The notes under the pieces were generated by a model, which was given only the letters and a program-made list of their open reading frames with translations, did not search any database and was not told the DNA's origin. From Cepaea nemoralis (lineage: Eukaryota > Mollusca > Gastropoda > Stylommatophora > Helicidae), in assembly GCA_014155875.1 (NCBI GenBank), contig JACEFZ010027948.1:35001-99000 (forward strand): a stretch of 64,000 nucleotides of DNA, written 5' to 3'. Within the stretch, counting starts at the first letter, position 1; each line of letters opens with the position of its first letter. This document shows, in pieces, positions 54,172 through 64,000 of this stretch. The position numbers were made by a program, and so were the translations under genes.

Positions 54172-54400
54172 AACTTCGGGTGTGCTGATGCTGAGGTAGC
54201 GGGTTTAATCCCTACACTAATCAGTTGGACTAAAAAGTTGACTTCTCGTCCTTGACTTAGGGACGTAAATTACAAGGACCTCAGATTCAGAGTGGGTTCC
54301 CCTGATGGCGAAGTACAGTGGTAATGGGGAAAACTAACCCAGATGCAAAATGTAACCCAGTGCACTAGAAGTGGTAGCATATGTAAGGACTATGCTCGAG
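54172..54400 (+). mobile_element. SINE-2 copy leading into minisatellite
   Basis: GTGTGCTGATGCTGAGGTAG, GTTGACTTCTCGTCCTTGAC, AGAGTGGGTTCCCCTGATGG and CACTAGAAGTGGTAGCATAT follow the family order. The tail GGACTATGCTCGAGTGTGAA aligns with GGACTACGCTTGAGTTCAAA at 7150 and is also the start of the 40-bp minisatellite unit. Confidence 0.8.
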
Positions 54401-57170
54401 TGTGAAGTGAGTGGACACCATCCCTGCAGCTTCTAGGGAGTGTGAAGTGAGTGGACACCATGCCTGCAGCTTCTAGGGAGTGTGAAGTGAGTGGACGCCA
54501 TGCCTGCAGCTTCTAGGGAGTGTGAAGTGAGTGGACACCATGCCTGCAGCTTCTAGGGAGTGTGAAGTGAGTGGACACCATCCCTGCAGCTTCTAGGGAG
54601 TGTGAAGTGAGTGGACACCATGCCTGCAGCTTCTAGGGAGTGTGAAGTGAGTGGACGCCATGCCTGCAGCTTCTAGGGAGTGCGAAGTGAGTGGACACCA
54701 TGCCTGCAGCTTCTAGGGAGTGTGAAGTGAGTGGACACCATGCCTGCAGCTTCTAGGGAGTGTGAAGTGAGTGGACGCCATGCCTGCAGCTTCTAGGGAG
54801 TGTGAAGTGAGTGGACACCATGCCTGCAGCTTCTAGGGAGTGTGAAGTGAGTGGACACCATGCCTGCAGCTTCTAGGGAGTGTGAAGTGAGTGGACACCA
54901 TCCCTGCAGCTTCTAGGGAGTGTGAAGTGAGTGGACACCATGCCTGCAGCTTCTAGGAGTGTGAAGTGAGTGGACACCATGCCTGCAGCTTCTAGGGAGT
55001 GTGAAGTGAGTGGACACCATCCCTGCAGCTTCTAGGGAGTGTGAAGTGAGTGGACGCCATGCCTGCAGCTTCTAGGGAGTGGTGAAGTGAGTGGACACCA
55101 TCCCTGCAGCTTCTAGGGAGGTGTGAAGTGAGTGGACACCATCCCTGAGCTTAGGGAGAGTGAGATGAGGGACACCACCCTGCAGCTGTCTGGAGTTGAG
55201 GAGTGGCACCATCCCTGCAGCTTCTAGGGAGTGTAAGGAGTGGACACCATCCCTGCAGCTTCTAGGGAGTGTGAAGAGTGGACAATCCCTGCAGCTCTAG
55301 GAGTGTGAGGGCTCCTGTTGGGAGTGTGAAGTGAGTGGACACCATCCCTGCAGCTTGGGAGTGGAAGGATGGAGCATCCCTGCAGCTTCTAGGGAGTGTG
55401 AAGTGAGTGGACACCATCCCTGCAGCTTCTAGGGAGTGTGAAGTGAGTGGACACCATCCCTGCAGCTTCTAGGGAGTGTGAAGTGAGTGGACACCATCCC
55501 TGCAGCTTCTAGGGAGTGTGAAGTGAGTGGACACCATCCCTGCAGCTTCTAGGGAGTGTGAAGTGAGTGGACACCATCCCTGCAGCTTCTAGGGAGTGTG
55601 AAGTGAGTGGACACCATCCCTGCAGCTTCTAGGGAGTGTGAAGTGAGTGGACACCATCCCTGCAGCTTCTAGGGAGTGTGAAGTGAGTGGACACCATCCC
55701 TGCAGCTTCTAGGGAGTGTGAAGTGAGTGGACGCCATCCCTGCAGCTTCTAGGGAGTGTGAAGTGAGTGGACGCCATCCCTGCAGCTTCTAGGGAGTGTG
55801 AAGTGAGTGGACGCCATCCCTGCAGCTTCTAGGGAGTGTGAAGTGAGTGGACACCATCCCTGCAGCTTCTAGGGAGTGTGAAGTGAGTGGACACCATCCC
55901 TGCAGCTTCTAGTGGACACTCATCCCCTGCAGTTCTAGGGAGTGTTAAGTGAGTGGACGCCATCCCTGCAGCTTCTAGGGTAGTGTGAAGTGAGTGGACG
56001 CCAATCCCTGCAGCTTCTAGGGAGTGTGAAGTGAGTGGACGCCATCCCTGCAGCTTCTAGGAGTGTGAAGTGAAGTTGGACGCCATCCCTGCAGCTTCTA
56101 GGGAGTGTGAAGTGAGTGGACACCATCCTGCAGCTTCTAGGGAGTGTGAAGTGAGTGGACACCATCCCTGCAGCTTCTAGGGAGTTTGAAGTGAGTGGGA
56201 CACCATCCCTGCAGCTTCTAGGGGAGTGTGAAGTGAGTGGACACCATCCCTGCAGCTTCTAGGGAGTGTGAAGTGAGTGGACACCATCCCTGCAGCTTCT
56301 AGGGAGTGTGAAGTGAGTGGGACACCATCCCTGCAGCTTCTAGGGAGTGTGAAGTGAGTGGACACCATCCCTGCAGCTTCTAGGGAGTGTGGAAGTGAGT
56401 GGGAACCGCATCCCTGCAGCTTTCTAGGGAAGTCTAGTCGAAGGTGAAGTGGGACACCATCCCTGCAGCTTCTAGGGAGTGTGAAGTGAGTGGGAACACC
56501 ATCCCTGCAGACTTCTAGGAGTGTGAAGTGAGGTGGACACCATCCCTGCAGCTTCTAGGGAGTGTGAAGTGAGGTGGACACCATCCCTGCAGCTTTCTAG
56601 GGAGTGTGAAGTGAAGTGGACACCATCCCTGCAGCTTCTAGGGAGTGTGAAGTGAGTGGACACCATCCCTGCAGCTTCTAGGGAGTGTGAAGTGAGTGGA
56701 CACCATGCCTGCAGCTTCTAGGGAGTGTGAAGTGAGTGGACACCATCCCTGCAGCTTCTAGGGAGTGTGAAGTGAGTGGACACCATCCCTGCAGCTTCTA
56801 GGGAGTTTGAAGTGAGTGGACACCATCCCTGCAGCTTCTAGGAAGTTTGAAGTGAGTGGACACCATCCCTGCAGCTTCTAGGGAGTGTGAAGTGAGTGGA
56901 CACCATCCCTGCAGCTTCTAGGGAGTGTGAAGTGAGTGGACACCATCCCTGCAGCTTCTAGGGAGTTTGAAGTGAGTGGACACCATCCCTGCAGCTTCTA
57001 GGGAGTTTGAAGTGAGTGGACACCATCCCTGCAAGCTTCGTAGGGAGTTTGAAGTGAGTGGACACCATCCCTGCAGCTTCTAGGGAGTGTGAAGTGAGTG
57101 GACACCATCCCTGCAGCTTCTAGGGAGTGTGAAGTGAGTGGACACCATCCCTGCAGCTTCTAGGGAGTTT
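54398..57170 (+). repeat. 40-bp minisatellite, about 69 copies
   Basis: Unit GAGTGTGAAGTGAGTGGACA then CCATCCCTGCAGCTTCTAGG. Variants: ATGCCTGC instead of ATCCCTGC (mostly before 55020), ACGCCA, and GTTTGAAG (after 56150). The part 55138-55390 is scrambled, with shortened units. Minus-strand frames are repeat artefacts. Confidence 0.97.
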
Positions 57171-58834
57171 GTGCAGAGAACTTGCTAGTGTAATCTATGG
57201 GAGGCAACTCCAGCTCTCATAGAGTGATCTGTGTTTAATGAAGATGATCCCCTTTACATGCCAAACCAAAGCAACCAACAAACAAACTCATTCACTAGTT
57301 TTCAGTACATTTATTTACATAATTTATCTGTGCTACTGCAAGTACAGATTATATATTATCATAGCAACAGTTGAGCATTCACAAATTGAACAATCTTGGT
57401 AGTTAAAAGACAGAGACAAGAGTAATAGTGATTAATTGATTCAGTGCCAAACAAAAATAAGGTCTGCACCAAACAAAAATGGATGGCAGAAAATAGGAAG
57501 TATGTGTCACTATTATGACCTAAAGGTTGTTAATAATCTGAGTTCATGCAATATCCCTTTGTTTTGAAATTAATCATGATGCATCTGCTTACAGCAGAGC
57601 TATGATAGATCCACCATTCAGCAGACATATCCAACACATTCCTAGCATTTGTTAACTTGGTTAGTCTTCATGTGTTGAAGAAAACAATATGTAACCAGTG
57701 TTATGTCGTTTATTTTTTAACTGTTACATGAACACACAAAAGTTGTAAATATATAGTAGATAATCTACATGGGGAAAAAAATATAAGTTCTAAAAGAAAC
57801 ATGAAAGCTAATGAATTAGCCAAAGATTATTTTTATGGGTGATGACAACAACTTAATAGAGAAACAACAGTAACATATTTATTTGTTGACTATGTACATA
57901 GAATCTAAAATCTGTAAACCTAGTGGCAGTAGAATAATATAGCATAATCTATTCAGAGTCAATCAGTCTTTAAATCGATCGGGCTCGAAAGTAAATTATG
58001 ACGGATAAAATAACTACAAACAAGCATTCAATTATCAGAAACCAACCCTTTGGTTAACTGCTAAATGCTGTTACTACAAAGAAACAGCTTGAAAGGTACA
58101 AGCAAGTATATGCACACTAAGCAAAATAACATGTATTGCATATTATGTGCATATTTGGTTTGTAGATCTATTTATACAAGTTAATAGTTTAGAATATAAT
58201 TCAAACATATTTACAAAATATTCAGTAGCATATCCTGCTAGTGACACATGCATTACTTTCATTGTCAGGGATTTCAATGGCAGGAGGAGACAACTAAATA
58301 TTTACAATGTTAACATTATTTTACAATCTTGCATTGCCATTTCAGATGTGCAAATTTGCTGCCTTAAGTCTACTAAAAGATCAAGAAAATTTCAAAGAAT
58401 TACAATGTATTCTTTGACACAAAACATGCCTTACAGTGACTGACATAGCATCTCAAAGGATACGGACAGGGACACAAAAGTCTGACAATTATCTAATGGT
58501 GAGATTGGGAGCCACCAGAGGCAATTAATCACCATCATGATCATGTAACTTGTTATTTGCATAGTGCTGCCCTCATTATGGCCTGCCAAGAGTTTGCTTG
58601 ATCCTTTGATCCTGAATCAGGCGTCCTCATGTTCAGAGCATCTGAAATTTCCTGTGTCCATCTTCATGCTGGTCAACCACTGCCTATTTTGCCAGGAACA
58701 AGGGGCAGTTGCAGGTAGCAAACTGTGCAAGAACTTCTGAACACTACTGTTTCCGCTGTGAATATATCAGCTTCTTCATGGACCAGCTACAGACCATAGT
58801 AAACAAGCCAGCATCCTGGTATTTCTTTATGACT
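57171..58834. other. AT-rich flank with a worn SINE-4
   Basis: Near 57545-57690 a degenerate SINE-4 (TTACAGCAGAGCTATGATAG, CATTTGTTAACTTGGTTAG) is visible. Otherwise AT-rich; the frame at 58147-58443 has no motif and is not called as a gene. It could be 3' UTR or intergenic. Confidence 0.45.
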
Positions 58835-59575
58835 TGAAATGTGGCCATGACTTAAGATATTAAAATTTGCTCATGTCTTATAATATTAAAATGTGGCCAT
58901 GTCTTATAATATTAAAATGTGGCCATGTCTTATAATATTAAAATGTGGTCATGTCTTATAATATTAAAATGTGGCCATGTCTTATAATATTAAAATGTGG
59001 TCATGTCTTATAATATTAAAATGTGGTCATGTCTTATAATATTAAAATGTGGTCATGTCTTATAATATTAAAATGTGGCCATGTCTTATAATATTAAAAT
59101 GTGGTCATGTCTTATAATATTAAAATGTGGTCATGTCTTATAATATTAAAATGTGGCCATGTCTTATAATATTAAAATGTGGCCATGTCTTATAATATTA
59201 AAATGTGGTCATGTCTTATAATATTAAAATGTGGTCATGTCTTATAATATTAAAATGTGGTCATGTCTTATAATATTAAAATGTGGCCATGTCTTATAAT
59301 ATTAAAATGTGGCCATGTCTTATAATATTAAAATGTGGTCATGTCTTATAATATTAAAATGTGGTCATGTCTTATAATATTAAAATGTGGTCATGTCTTA
59401 TAATATTAAAATGTGGCCATGTCTTATAATATTAAAATGTGGCCATGTCTTATAATATTAAAATGTGGCCATGTCTTATAATATTAAAATGTGGTCATGT
59501 CTTATAATATTAAAATGTGGCCATGTCTTATAATATTAAAATGTGGCCATGTCTTATAATGTGGCCATGTCTTGG
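58835..59575 (+). repeat. 26-bp satellite, about 27 copies
   Basis: Unit TCTTATAATATTAAAATGTG then GYCATG. Units are identical except at one Y position (C or T). The first copies (before 58875) and the last (59560) are degenerate, as at the edge of an array. Confidence 0.97.
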
Positions 59576-59773
59576 TATGTGGCCCTGACCTAGAATTTGA
59601 CAAAGCTATAACAGCCTTCACTTTTCAGAAATCATGCATAGATAATTACCGTTTTAAGAAAATATTGTTTCTATGACTTTGCTTTCTATGATAAAATTTC
59701 CAGGTGGATAAAAAACCTTGACATTTGCAACCCATATTTACGTTTGTCAAAAACGTACTTATACCAGAATGAA

Positions 59774-59875
59774 TATCATCCCAGCAGTGACATTTGGACA
59801 TGGAAATATGATCACATTAACGCATATCATCCCAGCAGTGACATTTGGACATGGAAATATGATAACATTAAGGCA
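59774..59875 (+). repeat. 51-bp direct duplication
   Basis: TATCATCCCAGCAGTGACAT starts at 59774 and 59825. The 51-bp spacing keeps frame, giving a doubled YHPSSDIWTWKYD in a short ORF with no other support. Confidence 0.85.
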
Positions 59876-60609
59876 CGTACACATGTTGTCTCCATGAAAG
59901 ACATAAATGCATTATTAAACAATACAAACAAATTATTGTAACCTACTATAAGCAAAGTATATACATGAATGCTTTGCTGTAAATCTTTGTCATACCAATT
60001 CTATATCTTAAAGATTACCCCTCTTCCCCCCCCCCCCCCCCCCCCCTCCATAATTGACAAAATCTTTTGTTATTTATGTAAAATCTAATACATCTATTCA
60101 GTATGAATCACTGAAAGAAATTTTTATTTATCAAGTAACTAGGGTTGGCTAGAAAAATTGTGTGTGTTTGTGTAGTGTGTGCATGCATGTACGTGTGATG
60201 TTATTCTTGAGCATGAAAACAAGCATAGATTACCACGACTGCCCATAATTCTGACACCAATTCATTTTTCATACCTAGTGATATACCCTTCACAGGCATT
60301 ATTGTTTTTGTTTTTTTAAATATATATTTCTTTGATGTCCTTTCCTCACTTTTAAATAAATTAATATAAATTTGCTACACATTGTATTCCAATGTTTCTG
60401 TTTTCAAGCCATACTTTAAATAAATGAAGCTGTGATGGCATAGTACAGTGCTATGGGTTCAATCCCCAACAAAGGGAAGATGATTATAACAATTGATACC
60501 AGACATTTATGAGAATTGTTTAGGACGAAAAGGTGATGAGCAAAGGAACTGGCTACCCCCACTTCATATATCAAGGCATATAAATCCCAAAGGCATAATA
60601 CAGAGTGTA

Positions 60610-60745
60610 TTTTTAATGACTGTGCAGTGTTTGAAAATATTGCCGGTCCAAGTTTTGTATTCACCCTCTGTGCAGTTCATGCAACATACAAGGTAAATAC
60701 AAAACTTGGAAAGGCAATATTTTCAAAAACCCCCAGTCATTAAAA
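60610..60745. repeat. hairpin element
   Basis: Left arm 60610-60665 (TTTTTAATGACTG, TTTGAAAATATTGCC, CCAAGTTTTGTATT) pairs with right arm 60690-60745 (AATACAAAACTTGG, GGCAATATTTTCAAA, CAGTCATTAAAA). A loop of about 25 bases separates them. Small foldback or MITE. Confidence 0.8.
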
Positions 60746-61383
60746 CTATACCCCATATTTCACACCTCAGCAGCAGTATCTGCAATGGGACAGCATTTAC
60801 CTTATAACCTGAACAATGCTGACTGTTTCTTGCGGATACCTTTAATAAGTATCGCTGGCACTATGGCTGTTATCGGAAACAATACTCAAAACTGGTATGT
60901 ATGGAATGGCTTGCATCACTCGAAAAGACGAAAGTCAAAGGCATATCAAGGATTTTCTGCCCAGGGTATGTGAGTGTGTGAAGAAATGAACGGGTGATAG
61001 GCTGGCTGATGCCGCTTCTTTAGACGGTGAGCTATATGATGACACGGCTGATGTGGTGAAGATTCTAGTATTGAGTGGAAAGTGCAGCAAAACAAACAGC
61101 TGACCCACATCTGGAGAGCATATTTCTGAGGAGGGTGCTCAGAAGGTCTACACACAACACTCCAGGTGTAGGAGACGATGCAGGCGGACATTTAGTCAGG
61201 CTGCCACTAGCACCATCAACATAACTTAGAATTGATATACCCATCCATTATTGATCTCTTCAAACTTTCATGACACTTCAAGTCACCTAATTATATCAAT
61301 TTTCTTTGTTTTATCGTCTTTAATAGCCAACCCTCTTCAATATTCAGCTCTTGAAGTATGAATGCATTTGTTCTTTTCTTTAC

Positions 61384-61870
61384 TCAAGATATTCTTAGAA
61401 CCCGTCTATAACATTTATATTCAAAAGTATTCATGCGCTGTTCAGCTTGTTTAGTAAGTGTCCAGGTCTCACAGGCATATGTTGCAATGGGAAAGATGCA
61501 TGCTCTTATAATTCTAACCTTTGTAGTTTGATCTGTCCCACTCCATAATTCATTCAGTTGTTTTAGTCTTTGAAGAGCAATTGATAGTCGTTGTTTAATT
61601 TCTTTCATTGTGTCACCATTGTTGGTAATCAATGACCCAAGTTATTCAAAAGTTTCCACCACCTCCAATCTTTCCTCATTAACATATATTTCTTTCTCCA
61701 TAGTAGTTTTATCTGCATGCATTATTTTTGTTTTTGCTATGTTAAGATGTAGGTTGTGATTTTCACTATTTATTTGGGTTGAGGTTATTAAGTTTTTTTA
61801 TACCATTCGGTGATGTAGATAGTAGTACTGTGTCATCAGCATAATTCAAAGACTTGTATGTACATTCCTG
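61384..61870 (-). pseudogene. LINE RT C-terminal fragment
   Basis: On the minus strand an ALNYADDTVLLSTSP-like stretch (near 61830), LITNNGDTMKEIKQRLSIAL, LWSGTDQTTKVRIIRACIF and ATYACETWTLTKQAEQRMN. This covers the RT catalytic box to the connection domain of a LINE distinct from LINE-A, with stops between. Confidence 0.75.
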
Positions 61871-61967
61871 TACCAAGATTTACAATGTCCTTGATTCTAC
61901 TGCTATGCTATAATCGGTTTAAAATAGCTCACATATTTACACAAAGCATACATACATACAAGAGCAG

Positions 61968-62215
61968 CAGTTGTATAATAACTAGCACACTTGCCTGCCA
62001 TCCTGTGGTGGTGAGTTTGAGTTCCCATGAATGATGGTGATTTTAAAACATTTTTACTGGGCTCCCAAATCTAAACTGGTTCCAGGAAATATTTTGGGAA
62101 ATAAAGGCAGCCGGTGTGGTACTGACACATCACCCATCAAGTAGTGATTGTTCTTAAACAATATGGGGCTAGCACCATATACCCAATATGCCTCAAGGTG
62201 TGGAAAAGGGTTCAT
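61968..62215 (+). mobile_element. SINE-3 copy
   Basis: tRNA-like head (TAATAACTAGCACACTTGCC, GGTGAGTTTGAGTTCCC), GCCGGTGTGGTACTGACACA, CATCACCCATCAAGTAGTGA, ATGGGGCTAGCACCATATAC, and GGTGTGGAAAAGGG. Confidence 0.8.
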
Positions 62216-62517
62216 ATTTTTTTTATACATATGTACACATTTATTTTTACATTTTTACATATGTGGGTACAAAATATCTTACATTAAATGCTGACTTTCA
62301 TGTGGTGCTAAAAGTTTTTTTCTGTATCTCTGAATTTTTGCAAGTGACAAGTTTGCTTATTTATCTGTACTGACTTTGTCTACAACAATATTCTGGAATA
62401 CATTTCTGTTAGTATTGCTTATGAACTTATATTTACGGTGTAACCATAGACACAAATATTTTGATAACACTTCATACTGAACACATTCAAATTCACGCTT
62501 CATTGTCAGAGCCTTGG

Positions 62518-62717
62518 TCACAAATTGGTTCTCTCAAATGCACTCATGTAGCCACAGTTCATCGGTCCATTTTTGTGGTTTGAGCTATCTTCAGGAGGGG
62601 TGACAATCAGCTGTATGTCTGGAATGAAGCTAATTGGCATGTTATTCATGGCCTTCACCTCAGGGCACTCGTACGGACCTGTGTCGGATGCTGGATTCAT
62701 TGAGTCGTTAACATAAC
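62518..62717 (-). CDS. probable terminal exon of an unidentified gene
   Basis: On the minus strand a strong acceptor (TATTTTATTTTCAG) at 62718 opens a frame, phase 2, reading (G)YVNDSMNPASDTGPYECP, then MPISFIPDIQLIVTPPEDSS and MSAFERTNL, stop at 62518. It is hydrophilic, not repeat-derived, and of ordinary codon make-up. I do not recognise the protein; it looks like a cytoplasmic C-terminal tail. The rest of the gene would lie beyond 64000 or in the 62718-64000 stretch. Confidence 0.5.
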
Positions 62718-62740
62718 CTGAAAATAAAATATTTAATATT

Positions 62741-62826
62741 CAGGATTGCATGTTATGTAATAACAAATAGAACTGACATTCTACAGGATTGCATGTTATG
62801 TAATAACAAATAGAACTGACATTCTA
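62741..62826 (+). repeat. 43-bp direct duplication
   Basis: CAGGATTGCATGTTATGTAA occurs at 62741 and 62784 with the following bases identical. It lies in the presumed intron just upstream of the minus-strand exon at 62518. Confidence 0.9.
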
Positions 62827-62849
62827 GAAGATCTGAACATTGAAGCAAA

Positions 62850-63120
62850 CTGGTTCATATACAAAATCATGTCCTGGAAACTAAAATAATGTGGGCATAT
62901 TAGAGGTCACAGTGGTTTGGAGAGAACAGTGATAGAAGGCATGATTCATAAAAGGAACAGCAGATGTCGACTAGCACAAACTTGGATACAGGACATTGCA
63001 GACACCTTGTGTGTTAAGCACAAGAAATGGCAAGAGAACAAGAAAATGTTCAGCTGGTACCATGAGATCAAAGTTCTGCAAAAGGACCTGCTAGATGGTG
63101 ATATTATGTAATGTGGCTAC
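62850..63120 (+). pseudogene. LINE C-terminal fragment
   Basis: LKLCGHIRGHSGLERTVIEG, then MIHKRNSRCRLAQTWIQDIA, resembles the LGHVxRxxxLExxIxEGKxxGxRxRGR region of LINE proteins. Short and degenerate. Confidence 0.6.
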
Positions 63121-63590
63121 TTTTAATTAAAATCTACAGCTAAGTGTAATGAGGCTAATTTTAATTAAAATCTTTTTGCACATATTAACAAGCAACACAT
63201 CAAGTCAAGTAATACATATCATGTAATGCTAGGTTATTTAGTCCACATATGGTATGAATTGTCTTAACATATGAACTCCTGTATTCTGGATTTGTGGTAT
63301 GTCCATTATCTTATATTTAGGAAGATCATTTGGCAGTTTCTCCTGAAATGGCAGGGAATTCCTATGTTCTGCCCATGAATTATTCTTGCTTCCTTGCCTT
63401 CAGACTTGTTCATGGTTGCTTGGTTTTTGCAGCTAAAGTTTCCTACGGGATGGTGTAGCCAGCCCACACAAACCCTCCTTTGTCACCTCTTATGCCATTC
63501 ATAGTAGCCTGTAGTGTTAGTATACATTGCTTCCCTTAAAGGCCCTGGTAGCAAACACAACTTCAGTGCATTCTTTAAATTAAAAGTGTC
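63121..63590. other. unassigned stretch
   Basis: No supported feature. Confidence 0.5.
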
Positions 63591-63603
63591 CATCTTTATT
63601 GTA

Positions 63604-63806
63604 ACAAAACTCGCTTACACTCAGGAAATAAATGACCGTAGACCCCGAGGTAGACCAAGAAGACGGTGGAGAGATAATATATATACAGACCTACAAGCAC
63701 TTGGAATCAACGACAGGCAGGAGAAGGTCAACCAGAGAGACGAATGGAGATGGATTGTATCTGCAGCAAAGAACCTCAATGGCTCGGAACGCTGAAGAAG
63801 AAGAAG
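63604..63806 (+). mobile_element. GAA-tailed LINE 3' end
   Basis: A 203-bp insertion flanked by ATCTTTATTGTA at 63592-63603 and 63807-63818. It encodes TQEINDRRPRGRPRRRWRDN and ends GGCTCGGAACGCTGAAGAAG with only five GAA units, unlike the long tails at 12437 and 13177. Confidence 0.88.
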
Positions 63807-64000
63807 ATCTTTATTGTACTACAGGCAAGTCTGTTAACCCTTTCTTTCTTCTCCAAAGAGAATAAACTTTAAAAACTGTCTTGAACACATTTACATCATG
63901 TGATTTTGTCAGTGAAATCAGCATGCTATACACCAGCAAAACAAAATGTCGGATTAGCAATCAACTAACCTAATGTGAAGCAAGACAATTCTCCATTTTC

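Noticed and set aside
55935..56666. ORFs with repeated MVSTHFTLPRSCR
   Set aside because: Antisense translation of the 40-bp minisatellite.
54398..57170. Possible CRISPR-like array
   Set aside because: Units are contiguous 40-bp tandem copies with no unique spacers, in a eukaryotic context.
59744..59941. Short ORF with a doubled 17-residue repeat
   Set aside because: The repeat is a simple 51-bp duplication; in-frame spacing is not enough, and no other coding evidence exists.

Overview
The window is metazoan nuclear DNA: AT-rich, intron-split, and dense in retroposons, microsatellites and satellite arrays. Several tRNA-headed SINE families and RTE/I-type LINEs with short tandem-repeat tails fit an invertebrate, possibly a lophotrochozoan such as a mollusc or annelid. 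That placement is inference; no marker here fixes the species. I see no prokaryotic operon, CRISPR array or rRNA gene.

The one complete host gene I can assemble is an Amt/Mep-family ammonium transporter on the + strand. It has 12 coding exons from 1909 to 31461. The reading frame is continuous across all 11 introns (GT..AG), giving 1713 nt and a 570-residue protein. All the conduction residues I looked for are present: the Phe gate, the Trp, both twin histidines and the FNGGS segment. The introns are packed with mobile DNA. Intron 5 carries two decayed copies of the start of exon 6. The last exon encodes a cytoplasmic tail with an internal 23-residue repeat.

Regions: 1-1900, LINE/SINE debris and a duplicated splice-acceptor block. 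1909-31461, the transporter gene, with a mariner remnant (4561), serial insertions into a SINE (7398-8229), LINE 3' ends with GAA tails, a 20-bp satellite (24060), a 1.7-kb A/C-rich tract (26796-28495), a 104-bp tandem repeat and a large palindrome (30501-31030). 31462-42100, intergenic DNA with SINEs, a MITE and a 52-bp tandem array. 42149-44985, a minus-strand LINE with endonuclease and reverse transcriptase. 46606-48700, a block almost free of CpG. 50226-54160, a second minus-strand LINE with endonuclease, RT and RNase H. 54398-57170, a 40-bp minisatellite that appears to grow out of the tail of a SINE. 58835-59575, a 26-bp satellite with higher-order structure. 59600-64000, LINE/SINE fragments, a hairpin element and the probable last exon of a minus-strand gene (62518-62717).

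No novel multi-gene system is evident. The most interesting signals concern genome dynamics: satellites and microsatellites seeded by retroposon 3' ends, repeated insertion at one target site, tandem pseudo-exons inside a host gene, and a foldback element with a hammerhead-like core.
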